Assembly: GCF_019649055.1 (NCBI RefSeq)
Contig: NW_026570465.1
Coordinates: 1-64,000 of the forward strand
Source of the DNA: Paramacrobiotus metropolitanus
Taxonomy: Eukaryota > Tardigrada > Eutardigrada > Parachela > Macrobiotidae
Direction of reading: 5' to 3'
Length of the DNA: 64,000 bases
Part shown: one piece after another, positions 31,673 to 43,090 of the stretch
How the letters are laid out: every line of letters begins with the position of its first letter
How positions within the stretch are numbered: position 1 is the first letter of the stretch
Notes under the pieces: model-generated
What the model was told of the DNA's origin: nothing
What the model saw: only the letters and a program-made list of their open reading frames with translations
Database searches by the model: none
Translations under genes and position numbers: made by a program

Positions 31673-34439
31673 TATAACGTAGACTATAACGCTACGTACT
31701 GGATTGCCTTTCCGGCGGCCCAGTCGCCTAATTTGACCTAACTGTAATCAAGTTATGATGGTGTAGGAATAAAGGGAAAACACAGGAACGCAAGAACAAC
31801 AGGTTTTGGCAGAAGTTTAATGTCGATCGATCGGTCGTTCGTTCGTAAGAAGTCGTAAGAATTAATCCCCGTATACAGTAACAGACTGCCATTTTATAGG
31901 CGAAGAAACAATGAGTGTTTAGGAAGGCTAAATGAAATGGGATAGGTTTTTTTTGATTTAAGAATACACTCACAAAGTTTACACTTTACACTCACACAGT
32001 TTACTCATACAACACTTGTACATTATTAGTCACATACGCTATAATAGCTTTAAAATTTTGGGTCGTTCCACTAACGACCTTGGATCAGCAAAAGAGCCCA
32101 GTGCTATTTCGTAATTCCTCATCGCCTAGCGGCTTGCAGTCTCAGTGCCAGCCTTTGGCAATGCGTATATGCGCTCATATAATTGCGATCAAATGTTTAG
32201 CGCCACAACGCCACCGCTAGAGCCCCAGCAACGGCTGTCAAACCGGACGCTGAAATTTGAAATCCAAAAGATGGAGTTACTGGCCGTTGACGACAGCGAA
32301 GACCGTAGAAGAAAAGCCAAAGTGCGGCCGGACGTAAGATTAGCCACAACTCTGAACGCTGAAAACTGTTGTTAGGGTAGTCCTGTTAACTCATTTGAGA
32401 TTGCTACTGAGATCCAAGGGGCTTTTAATGACGCCACCTGTGCCAAGCAACTCAGCGGCAAACGCATACTAACATATATTACTTTATTCTTGGGCTGATT
32501 CGCCACAGAATACTGGTCGCATACCCTCACCTCGGGGCGAAATTGAAGAGCTCTTCTGCTCCCAATCGTTCCATATTCAACTCCTTCACAGAATCATCAC
32601 CTTTACCTTGAGTACACTCGGAAACAGCGGACTCTTGCAAAAAAATTATCGATCACGCACGCCATCGAGGTGTTCACCTACGAACCACCGTTAAAGCCGC
32701 GTACCGTCACCGCGACCGAAGGCCAGCGTGTCGTGCAGCATCTCACTGCTCCTGCCGGGTGACCTGAACGTGAACATTTACAATTACGCTATGTGGCGGC
32801 ATAACGGCCGCTCGGTTAGAAGACCCAAAGGCGCCTCTTTTTTCTCTGCAAGTTAAAATTTCCTCGACTAATATTTCATTCACAAAAGTTATACGCAATA
32901 TAAAAGATGGCAGCACTTGTAACTTTTACTCAGTTTATGCTACATATAATTATGTCGTTCAGGAACACCTACTGGACACTACGTACATGGACGGTAATTT
33001 CCACGTCCTTCATTTTTTTATTAATAAAGTACGTAGGTACTGTATCATACAGTACGTACGTATTGCAGTAAAATCTGTGAGATTCAACATCTGCGAACAT
33101 TGAACAGGGCTCTACATTAAATGCCTCGCTAGGAACCGGCGCGCCTCGTAGACCATAACACAGGGGGCCCCTGCGAATAGTGAACATCTGTGTAAAGTGA
33201 ACATTGAACGCTTTACTCGGAACCGTACTAGTAAAATGGCTCTGTTCAATGGGAACAAAGGTGCAAAATCCGGGTCCGGCATAAGAATAAAATGACACCA
33301 GAATAAAAACTTTAACAAATTATTGGTTTGAATTCTCATTTGACCATTTGTTAACTAAAATCTGGCTTTAATCTCACGGGTTGGTGTTGCCGTATCATTT
33401 TCGTGCGGCGTCGAGATGAAACGAACATTCTTATTCTAAAAATGGTTTGAAAGTCAAAACGGCATCTCTGTTTAATCTGCAGCATTCCCTTATCCAGCTA
33501 TACAGTTGATTTGTCTTGGTCGCTCTGTATAATATTCTCACATCCGAAAGTGACACTGGAAAGCCAAAAGTTAAGCTCACCATAAACCAAAGCAAAAACT
33601 TTGAACTAAAAAGTAACTAGGTATATAACACAGCAAAACCTATACCCGCTAAATGAACAGTACAATATGGCCCCCCGTAATTGCCCCGAGGGGCCCCCAA
33701 AGGTGGTGCCCCCAGGGGCAGCAACTGCGAATATTGAACACTCTTCTACATTGAACGCTTTTGATGGAACCGCAGGTGTCCAATGTACACAGATTTTATG
33801 TACACTGATGTCCAAAATTAAGAAACTGCTTTTAAGACAACACGGTTTGTATGCACCTGCAAAGTTTAATGCGCAAGAGAATGCGTAACACATGTGTACA
33901 GAGTGCATCGCGATTTGTGATGGCTGTTGGTGATTTCATTGCTACACTGTGCTCTACGGTACTGTACTACCGATCATGCCTACGCATCCAGCCGATCCAG
34001 GCCCCACTGCTGGGAGACAGGTCAACATCACGCCCCCTTTCCCGGAGTTTCCCCCGGTTGGGCAATGGGCATTGCACACGCTACCGGTAAAATATCGAAC
34101 AGCGACGTCTTACAGAGAGGAACTGCTGTATCAGCCTTTAAGAATCGCAAAATGGGAACATCAAGGAAGACTTGACCTTGTGATTCCGTAGAAACGTACG
34201 CTGAAGCCTGCAGCCTCAGCGACTGACCCAGTATGACCGACGTCGTCGCCCTTATATTTGAGCAGAAAAAATGTTGAATAAATATCGCGCCAGAAAATGT
34301 TGATGTGGTTTACGATGCCCACATCCGAACTTGTGCTAATAGTTCTGCTAAACCGTCACTGGAAAAAGTTGATTACGTAAGTGGTCTACAAATATATGCA
34401 CACTTCTAATGTTCTGTGTTGTGTGTGGGAAAAGTTTAA
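31673..34439. other. No supported gene; contains a dispersed motif in three copies
   Basis: Short frames only. A phrase built around GAACATTGAAC or TCTACATTGAACGC followed by GGAACC recurs near 33094-33135, 33172-33225 and 33727-33770. On the minus strand all three read as variants of VPSKAFNVE-CSMFA. An open frame at 33949-34191 is Pro-rich and unassigned. Confidence 0.35.
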
Positions 34440-34880
34440 CGTAGCTATAGCATTAGTCAAGCCAAAAGGCATGACTTCAAAACGATAAATATTTTCGGGT
34501 CTTTATTAAATTATAGAAAGCTGTTTTATTCTTAGAGATTTCAGCAAAAGGAACTTGTAGATATCCACAAACCGTATCAAATGCTGAGAAATACCTTGGC
34601 CTCCGAAAAACAGCAAGACAATCGTCGGTTCGTGGTAGCGGATATTTGTCTTTGACAATGACGGAGTTGAGGTCTATGTACTCAACGGCAAGGCGTGTGT
34701 TACGTGTCGTTTGGGTACCAGTATTATGTAGACTGCCTAGTCAGCCTGGCATGGCGTGATGATTCCCATATCGAGCCATTAATTGACCTGCTTGTCAGTT
34801 GCCTCCTTTTCCAAAGGGGCGTACCTTTTCAACGGGCGATGCTCGGGGTCACTGTTCCCAGTATCAATAACGTGCTCACT
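34440..34880 (-). pseudogene. Ty3/gypsy reverse-transcriptase relic
   Basis: Minus-strand translation, although full of stops and too broken to appear as one ORF, gives the order of an RT fingers-palm region. A conserved DMGIITPC motif comes first, then VEYIDLNSVIVKDKYPLPR, then a FSAFDTVCGYLQVPF block with the first catalytic Asp, ending near an FWL remnant of MPFGL. It belongs to neither of the two larger elements by sequence. It is a short isolated fragment. Confidence 0.7.
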
Positions 34881-35026
34881 TCAGTAGGCACGTCCAATGT
34901 TTACCCCTACTGAAGGAAATACATGCCTGTACATGTACAGTAAATGCAATAATCTCGAAGTTCATCCGGACTTTGAGACAGGACCACGCATGGTTTCCAG
35001 GGCGCCGCAGTTCCGGCTCTGATTCC

Positions 35027-35054
35027 GTGCTGCACGGCTTCCGCCGTGCAGCAC
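35027..35054. repeat. Perfect 12-bp hairpin
   Basis: GTGCTGCACGGC (35027-35038), loop TTCC, then its exact reverse complement (35043-35054), in a GC-rich patch. Near-repeats of GCAGCAC follow directly. Role unknown. Confidence 0.85.
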
Positions 35055-36969
35055 GCAGCACGCGTCTTCACTAAGCCGCCATAGCAACAGACAGGCATAA
35101 CCAACACACGTTCTCCCTCTCCCCTCTTTCTGTCTCTTGTAACACGCCATGCGGTGATCATCCGCACATGCAGCGCGGCATAATATCAAGCCGAGTTCTT
35201 CGCTGTTCCGCATTTGCAGCTAACGTCTGGGATTCCACAATATTTTCGCTTTCAGAAAAGTCGCGCGGGATTACAGAAAATTAGAATTGTTAAAAGTATC
35301 ATCTCCGGGATTCTCTCCTTTCTGGGTATCTGGACGTCGCAATTGAGTTTTAGTATGGCGGTGGAGGTATTGAATACAGCGCTAGTCTTTAATTGTCGTA
35401 ATTCTTATGTTATCTGATTTATTTTAACAGTCTGGCAATAAAATTGTATTCGGTACTTAAAGTTCGTTATTTATGTAAAAACAATGCTACCTGATCAGGA
35501 TAAGATAGACGAGATATCTTTTGTAAAATTTCTGTGTCATCTTTTGTTGTTGTTGTGTTCTGTCAGTTGTGGGCTGTCTTGTTGTGAAATGTTTCCTCGC
35601 TTTGTAAGCAATGGAGTACATACGAGGCTAGCGAAAGCAGGGTAGTGCCGTGTAGACCGATTAAAAAATGGCATTTTTCTTGTAAATCCATTTGGATTAC
35701 ATCATCAGTATAACAGACCAGGGCGAGTGCGACGAGTATTACTGCTAGTGATATTTTAATTGTGACTGCAGCCAAACTACGTGCAAATTTTAAATATCGC
35801 AATGATTACCTCTGCGTATTTATAATCAAATATTACAATAATTTATATGCTGGAAAAAATATAATAAAGTACACTTAGTCAGAGAATGCTGCACCGTGCA
35901 AAACTCACATTACGTTGCCACTGCTTCGAGCGCCAGAAGTCTTAGCGGCGAGCGGTCCACCGTAGCCATCGTGTGCCCCCGCCCCTGGCGCCCGTATGTG
36001 GAACCGTCGCCTGCCCGTCCACCCGTGAGTTACCCCAGGCGCCTGTCATCCCCACACCAGGCGCCTTGGTTTATAATGCAGAAATATGAAAAATAGGCTA
36101 ACTTCCACGAAACGATCTCATGTGAGTCATGGCATGGAAGCTTCCATGAAATTTTTTAGAAGCCACTGATTTTCGTGGAACTTGGCGAATCCGACGGAAA
36201 TCGAGCGGGGATGATGGGGGGCGCTTCGGGAGGACGGTCCGGAAGTGGTGGACAAGGGATGGTCAGGAATCGGAAGTGGGGGTGACCGGAAGTGATCAGA
36301 ATTAGTTTCCCTGCCCACTTAGATCCGTTTTCACTGATGGTCTGGTTGGACTGATCGTGCTTGGGTGTGAGGTAACAGCGAGGTAGAGTGAGTTGCAGTG
36401 CGCCACGAGACTCCCAGGCACTCCGCCTTGGCAAGGAATGTGGGGCTGCCGGGCGATGCCGAAAGATGCGATATACTATAACAGTACAAGAAAAATATTT
36501 TTTTAAAATCAGAGATTAACTCCTGGTTTTCGAATGGAAAAATTAAGACCACCAGTTAGTTAATTAAACCATCGTTTTTTTTAACCTTTTGTGATCATAG
36601 AAAAATTATCTGATGTAAATTTCAAAGTAAAAGCATGTTTTGGAAAGTAAAAGGAAGATACTGTTCACGTTTTTCGCTTGAAAAAGTTTATCCCAAGAAA
36701 TAACGAAAAAAACTTGAAAAAGAAAAAAAAAAGAAAGCCATTGTGAAGGAGAACAGCGCAAACTTAAACACGATGAATTAAAAAAAGCTGTTCAAAGGAC
36801 GAAATTATAGAAGAAGAAACTTCGCTATTTAGGACTCTGATGACGATTCCATTACAGTACCAAAAACTAATAAACAGACACCGGAATTCCGACCAAAGAG
36901 GACAGTAAATAGGCCAGAGCGATTTGGATACGTCAATACTATAAAAATGGATTATTGCCGAGGCGAATG
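35055..36969. other. No supported gene
   Basis: Unassigned frames only, including Pro-rich frames at 36127-36434 in a GC-rich patch. An A-rich stretch lies at 36700-36790. Confidence 0.3.
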
Positions 36970-38279
36970 CGGTCCCTTCACGTTTGGTTTGGGCGATTAA
37001 TGCGGCACTGGCTTTGCCATTCACAGAGTCTGGAAATAAGAACATTATTATTGCCGTAGACTAGTGCAAAATACATCGTCGCTGAAGCAGTAGAGCGTAA
37101 AAATGCTGCAACTCTTGCGCTCTCCTTTGACCGTAGGATTCTTACCCTACTCGGAATGCCTGTCCATATTAGTTCCGATCGGGGAATTAACTTCACGTCG
37201 AAAATGTTTCGCGAGTTGCAGGCGTTGATCGGCATGGCGCACGCGCCCACTGCATCGGGAAACCAACAAGACAATAGCTTAGTTGAGAAAGGATTGGGCG
37301 AGAGGAAGAAAGCCCTTGCTAAATATGCAAATGAACAACAAAACGGTTTGGAAACGTTTTCACTGCCTTGTGTGTTGGATTCAACAGTATTTTGGTCGAA
37401 AAACTTGGCAGAACTTCGTTTTTTATGATTCGCGGAGCGGAAATGCGCCTGCCAGCGAGAAATTTCCTGCCACTTCAAGAAGAAGAATTCGTAATTCAGG
37501 TTCACAAATATGTTCAACAAATGCAACATGGTCCAGGCGAAGCTTTAGACATCGTTAATGCGGAAGAATTTTGCTCCAAATCAAAAGATAAAATTAGTTA
37601 TGACGCGAATGCATGGCACACAAAATACAAGGCCGACGATCACGAACTTATCCAGGTTTTACACCTGTAGCTTGGTAAGAATCCTTCCCTAATGACAAAA
37701 GGAACGGCCGGGTGGGCAGTCGTACGAGCAAGTGGCCCAGTGCACTATGTCGTAAAGTCGAATAGAAAGGGAAATGTCAAGATCAAAACTGTACACGTTA
37801 GTTGCCTTAAACTACACAAGTCAAGAGACGTTGATGAGATATTACAGGATAAGAAACCGTCAAAATCATGTCGTGTGTAGAAATGGATTGTCCAGACGAA
37901 AATGAGCAGATTCCGGCTCCACCGCCTGCATTTGTTTCAGCTGACATGACGTCATCGCCATTGGACGCCGAGTATGCAGAGTATGTAGAAAACAGAAATG
38001 GAAAAAGTGCATGGGATACGCATTTTTTCCAGTAGAACAGTTAAGCCAGTGGAAAAGTTCTGCACAGATAACGCAGTTTAAAAGCGCAAACCTGATATAT
38101 CAATAAGCAACAACAACAGAATTGCTGCAGAAAACCGAATACGGCCCGAGTTGAATGTATCCCACCCGTTGATTCAAAATGAACAAAAATCTAAGGCAGT
38201 ACCAGAATTCACTACTGATGATTCCGGAATATTCTGTGGCTCTATGGAAGTTGCATTTACCGTAAAGTCTCCAGCGTAG
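36970..38279 (+). pseudogene. Integrase relic of another LTR element (plus strand)
   Basis: A short open block (NKNIIIAVD, 37033-37062) ends in TAG. The main segment follows at about 37066-37428 with ISSDRGINF (second catalytic Asp) and NSLVEKGLGERKKAL (catalytic Glu region), 46 residues apart. The C-terminal part continues in other frames: 37368-37670, then 37692-37880 with VHYVVKS and KIKTVHVSCLKLHKS, a typical gypsy integrase C-terminus. Further coding-like pieces continue to about 38279. At least four frame changes or stops make it inactive. Orientation is opposite to the RT relic at 34.4-34.9 kb, so they are separate insertions. Confidence 0.75.
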
Positions 38280-38834
38280 ATAATGCGTTACCGCGGAATT
38301 CCGATGAACCCAAACCCATGCCGGTCCCGGCTTGGGCGAAACATTTATAGCAATATTGGTCAGAGGTAGGCATTACCGATGACATTTCAGATAAACAGGA
38401 GCTTTGGCGATATCGTCAGTCTGTTTGTACTTTTTAGCGATTCACAGTTATTACGAGCAGTGTGGGAAGAGGATATATCCCTGGAAAATCACAATCCATT
38501 TGTCACCATATTCCGCTACTAAAGATCGTAAATGGGTGTTTCGCTGACCTTGGTAAAATACAGGATATGAGTAAGCAAATTTGGAACGTTTCTATCCCTT
38601 TCCAGTGGCGCCGAATCCTTGTGGAATCGGTACACCGACACTTGTACAACTGACTTCCAGGGGACACAATACTGCAGTATCTAAAAAAAGAAATACAGTA
38701 GATTCACCTTGTTAGTCTGCACCATCCGATTCCATACTGCCAGCACCTTCCTAACCTTCCGCACCTACTTCTTGCCCGTTCGCAGCTTCTTGCTCTTCGA
38801 CATTATCGTCATTCAGCTCTCCAGTTTTTTCAGT
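38280..38834. other. No supported gene
   Basis: Only a 63-codon plus frame at 38462-38653 of unknown nature. It may be the tail of the element carrying the integrase relic. Confidence 0.3.
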
Positions 38835-39071
38835 TCACAGCATGTCCTCTTGACTCACTTCCTCGAGAAATTCATCCATAGTCGGTGGCGCTGTGTCTCC
38901 AAACAATATTGGCACATCTATTTAAAAGGCGTTCGTCGGCCGTTTAGCACACGGACGCCGTTTCAGCTTTACAGTGCCATGCATGTGGAAGCGCACATTA
39001 TCCTTTCGGGCGTCGGGTTTTCGGCAGTACGGGCATACGTACATCCTGTCGCTATGTTTCCGTTTATTCAT
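38835..39071 (-). pseudogene. C2H2-type/DEFLEE protein, copy with in-frame stop
   Basis: From an ATG at 39071 the frame encodes a C2H2-like finger, YVCPYCRKPDARKDNVRFH followed by MH, then RRPCAKRPTNAF and an in-frame TAA (38921-38923). It continues in the same frame to APPTMDEFLEE and a TGA at 38835. The gene at 47427-48162 has the same order (DNVRRHM, RRRPCIMRMTNA, APPTLDEFLEE), so the two are paralogues and this one carries a nonsense codon in the middle. The finger would bind a zinc ion. The DEFLEE part is acidic; its role is unknown. Confidence 0.6.
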
Positions 39072-39158
39072 GATTTTTTTGTTGACTTTCTTCACCACGT
39101 TTATATGATGCTGCACAAATTCTGAGAATGTGATCACAATCACGTAATTGATAGACAA

Positions 39159-40713
39159 AGAACATACTATCTATGTCACCTGTTCTATGCGATAAATTGC
39201 TCACGATTCTTCTTCAGCTTCCAGGACACGGTTATCCAGGACAAAAAAGCTCCTGCAGAGCCATTGATGCGATTAATTATTGTCAAAATGGTTTCAGGTT
39301 ACAGATCCAGAGCAGGCATTACGGGAGTGGAGGAAGTGGAGTCTTTGTGCTCCGGATGATGAATACCACCCTATCGTTTGGATTTACACAAGGCTCACGA
39401 AATAGCGTTCCAATAAGCTCTTCGTAGAACTTCCCCAGCGCATATTCCGCTTCGTCGAATGTCATCGTTTCATACGGAATTGCATGATGGACTGTAAAGT
39501 TATCTTCAACTGCCTGGAAGGCGTTGCCGCGAACCGATGATCGCGTTGTTTTGTCGATCATGAACATTCCACAAGATACAAATCACCTTAGTGAATAGCG
39601 GTGAAAAAGTTAGAGGAGAATGAGGGAAGATTAGGTAGAGATATAAGCAGAGGTGTGTGCAAAGCAGGCAGATTTTGGAATGCTTCATGGGCCGTTGCAG
39701 CTGGCTTGATTCCGTTTATCTGAATATCGTTTGACAATGTAAAACCGCTTCGTTTCTCTTGAGTACGCAGCGGCGGATTTCTACCATCTTTACTCAGTTT
39801 GATCACTACGACCGTGTTGATTTGTATCTGTTGTCATTTTTTCCAGGATAGTGACGTGGAGTGCCAGGCCCAGCGAAAACTTTTATCGTTGGAACCCCAG
39901 ATCCACCATAAAAAACGTCTGCTTTTCCTGTTTATCTTATGATAAGTCCGTGGAATAACTGCGTTAGAGCAATTGAAACGTTTGATATTATTTTTGCTGT
40001 CGTGATAAGTCCGTGGAATAACTGCGTTAGAGCAATTGAAACGTTTGATATTATTTTTGTTGTCGTGCAAGTCGGCTGCTACCCTTTACATGCGCATATG
40101 TTACGTGCGATGTGCCTCAAAAGCCATCTTAGGTGCGTTTCGTTTGACAGAAAGGTATTAAATCGATCCTAGAATTTTCTGCAAGTTATTTATTCAGATC
40201 GTAGGAACGCACTAATTTTGGAGATGCAGCCGTTATCGAACTAGGGTCGGGACCACACGAACCCGAACATTATACTCAAACTGTGAACAGGTTTGTGCGA
40301 TTCATTAATAGCATATTGCTACGAGCCATGGAGGCCGTAAAGGGGTGGACAGCATACATTTTCTACTGCAAAATGGTTGTGTGGACCTGGAAATGGATCG
40401 GAACTCGGAATGCACGATGAGCTGTGTTTAACTACTGAGTTCCTCTGAAATATTTGTTGCTGACTTTTCTCACTGTTTCATATTTACAGAGGCGGCTGCG
40501 CATAAAATTTAACCTAGCTATATTCAACAAAAAAGAAGGAATAACTCGACGATAATTCATGCGAAATGTCAGACTCACTTTTTGTACAGTATTAATACCA
40601 GTATCAAGGATCCGCGCTAAACACCGCAAAAAACATGATTATATATATCTGCCCAGCGCTTTAATGCTTTCCATATAGTAATGGTGGCCATTGTGGCCAT
40701 GGTTGGCGGTCCT
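39159..40713. other. No supported gene apart from a tandem duplication
   Basis: Unassigned short frames on both strands. The notable structure is the 63-bp tandem duplication at 39941-40066. Confidence 0.3.
39941..40066. repeat. 63-bp tandem duplication
   Basis: Two adjacent copies with period exactly 63 (39941-40003, 40004-40066), differing by about one base (GCTGTC versus GTTGTC). Because 63 is a multiple of three, the open frames through it show a repeated 21-residue stretch; this is a consequence, not evidence of coding. Confidence 0.95.
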
Positions 40714-41395
40714 TTATCCAGTTTCGGGTGCAGGCATAGCGACTTCCGCCAAACTTTCAGCAGGTTGAATTCGTCCGGTGTCTTTAGTCAGGTCTCCACG
40801 GCCAAGGCACAGCGTGCAATTATCCGCATGCGCAGGAAGAGCCAGTGCTGCAAGTAAAAATTAATTCTAAGTAAATTAGTGGCGCGGAAAAGATTAGAAA
40901 TGTACATGTGAACAGTAACAGAATTCTCACCTTGTAAAATTCCAACTTCCATGACTGCGGCATGACTGAGGTCGACTTCCTGTGGGGTGAGGCATATCCG
41001 CATCCAGAAGGACAGTGCGGATGCTCTGCCGCAGTTGAATATAATGGGTGATAATGTCCGTGGTCCGCCGTTTACGACGAGAATCCGATTCAGCCACGAT
41101 GTACGACCCATCACAATGAAGTTGCTTCACAAGGAAACCACTCGAGATTGAATGCTCCAAGAATAATTTCACGCGTACCGGAGTGAAATCTTTGTGGAGG
41201 ATAACCAGAAATCCGTATAAATCCTCGGAAGTGACCAACTTTCCCTTCATCTACGAGTCAAATAATTTGACCCGTGTAGCAAAGCGCAGTCCTTCTTTTA
41301 AACGAATAGTGAATGTCTCCAGGCGCTCGAGAGGTTTGACTTCCAGATCTAACAAGTTGTCGAGACCAGCCCGAAGTCGCCCTTCCGTGGTGCAG
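40714..41395 (-). CDS. Uncharacterised two-exon gene fragment
   Basis: A strong acceptor (long pyrimidine tract ending TTATTAG) opens an exon at 41395. A strong donor (ACAAG|GTGAGA) closes it at 40931, and an acceptor (TTTTTACTTGCAG) opens a second exon at 40847. The intron is 83 bp. One frame from an ATG at 41111 crosses the junction in phase and ends in TAA at 40714 (105 codons including stop), with a C-x2-C (NCTLC) in exon 2. A second, more protein-like frame in exon 1 (41395-40931) has a TAG at 41251-41253 followed at once by an ATG (MKGKLVTSEDLYGFL) and closes soon after the junction. Which frame is real, or whether the gene is decaying, cannot be settled. No family recognised. Confidence 0.4.
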
Positions 41396-41865
41396 CTAAT
41401 AAATAAGAAATGATAAGCGGAAAGCAAAATGGGAATATAAAACAAAAAACCAACAAATAAAAGAAAACGGAAACAGTAACGAATTGAGAACTCGGAAATT
41501 TAAAACTTTAAATTTTGAATTTTACGTAGGCTTAACAGCCGGCATACTGTGTATGATACAGCCGCCAGGGCGGCCGCTAGACCGAAAAACTGCAGTACTA
41601 CACGGCAACTTCCGGTGTTGTTGTCATTCCCAATTGTGCACCCGCCAGAAACTGTTTGGGAAAGTTTAAATTCAGCCAATTTCCGATTCGAAACTATCAA
41701 ACCTTACAACAAATTAAAAACAAAGATTGTTTTTACGGAAAAAACGGCGGAAATCTCAAGTAAAGTGTGGAAAACGGCGAATTTTAAATTATTAATTAAA
41801 ACAGAATTTATGGTTTTCGTACGTCAAGCACTGTACGTACGCAGCTGCGTTAGTTTTGGCCCGCG

Positions 41866-42175
41866 CTCAAGCTCTGACTCTGACTCAGACTCTGACCGCT
41901 CAAACTCTGACTCTGACTGACCAAACTCTGACTCTGACTGAATAACCAAAGAATAACTTAAAAAACCTAAGAAACCTAAGAAAACTAAGAAACCTAAGAA
42001 ACCTAAGAAAACTAAGGAACCTAAGAAACCTAAGAAACCTAAGAAACCTAAGAAACCTAAGAAGCCTATAAGAAACCTAAGAAATCGTCAGAGTCAGACT
42101 TTGAGCGGTCAGAGTCAGACTTTGAGTGGTCAGAGTCAGAGTTTGAGTGGTCAGAATCAGAGTCAGAGTTGGAGT
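41866..42175. repeat. Inverted (GACTCT)-rich arms around a 9-bp tandem repeat
   Basis: The left arm (about 41870-41940) is a run of CTCTGACTCTGAC units. The right arm (about 42088-42175) is the reverse-complement run GTCAGAGTCAGAC. Between them lies a tandem array of the 9-mer CCTAAGAAA (about 41960-42085). The arms could form a long imperfect hairpin with the array as loop. Ser/Asp-repeat peptides predicted from the left arm are products of the repeat. Confidence 0.85.
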
Positions 42176-42348
42176 CTAGGCCGTTAGTTTTCTGTGCACT
42201 CGAATTTAACAGTGTACACCGGTGTCGAATTTAAAATTCAAATTTCACTGTGCGTCGCCACAGTATTTCGGAAGTTTTTGTCGAGTTTTCTGCTGCTCAA
42301 GAGCTTTTGCGTTCTTCGAGGCCCAGTGTCGTTATTGTGTTGGCCATT

Positions 42349-43090
42349 ATGTCGGAACCGGCCAGTTATCCGACGCCACCGCGGCCAGCCAGAATTTTGT
42401 TAGCTGCAGAGCGTCGCGCACAGGAGGCAGTCGAGGAAGAACCGTCGAGTGCTTCTGCTGCACCGGACTCATCTTCCTCGAGCGCATCATCAGTTAGTTT
42501 GCGGGGTGCGAGACAACAACTAGCACCAATGCCCGATTCGGACGTGTCGTCCTCCAGCGAAGTGCCGATTGTTTGCCTGCGATATCGTAGTAATGGGAAT
42601 CAGTGTCAGCCTAGCACTTCCCGTGGGTTGCAACAAGGTGCTCAGCGAGCTTATCAGCCGCGCCGTCGGGATGACTCCACACCACCATCATCAACGCCAA
42701 GTCCAGGTAGAAAATTGGGACGATATTGTTTATTAAAGAGTTGTCAAAATTTAACGCACAGCGAGAGCGGTATGGTGCAGTACTGGGCAAATGTGATTGA
42801 AATTTCACTGTTAAATGTACGGTGTTATGGTGTGTTTTACAGTGCGGTATCAGCGCCCGCTGCGTCCTGGTTTCGGTAGAAAAACGAATAATCCTTCGCC
42901 GGTGCGTCAGCGCCCAGGGCGATTGGCGAAAGAAGAAAAAAGCAGCTTAGGAGATTCGGGTACGAATTCGGGTACGGAGTACATACTTATTCTCTGGCAG
43001 AGCATCCGGAAATTCATAGACGAATGGGGTCTCTTCCTCCTCTGGTTTATCACGCAGCGATGGCCAAGCTCCAATGTCGCAACTGCGTAA
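42349..43090 (+). CDS. Two-exon gene for a Ser/Pro/Arg-rich disordered protein, about 201 aa
   Basis: Exon 1 runs from the ATG at 42349 (MSEPASYPTPPRP) to 42706 (CCAG|GTAGAA). The 136-bp intron ends in a TGTGTTTTACAG acceptor. Exon 2 starts at 42843 and runs in phase to a TAA at 43090; the join gives 202 codons including stop. The product is dominated by Ser runs, Glu/Ala and Arg/Pro and has no fold motif, as in nuclear scaffold or RNA-binding tails. Further splicing of the 3' part is possible: a TTCGG|GTACG donor near 42960 and an open Ser/Arg-rich frame ending at 43243 would extend it differently. An unspliced reading also stays open to 42879. It lies just downstream of the hairpin repeat. 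Confidence 0.45.

Noticed and set aside
31673..32660. 5' LTR of the degraded gypsy element
   Set aside because: Searched by eye for a second copy at 23.9-25.8 kb and for paired TG/CA ends; none found, so no LTR is called.
36978..37529. 183-aa minus-strand ORF
   Set aside because: Antisense to the integrase relic, whose motifs are on the plus strand.
41549..41920. 123-aa ORF ending in Ser/Asp repeats
   Set aside because: The repeat tail is the microsatellite arm of the hairpin; the rest has no motif.
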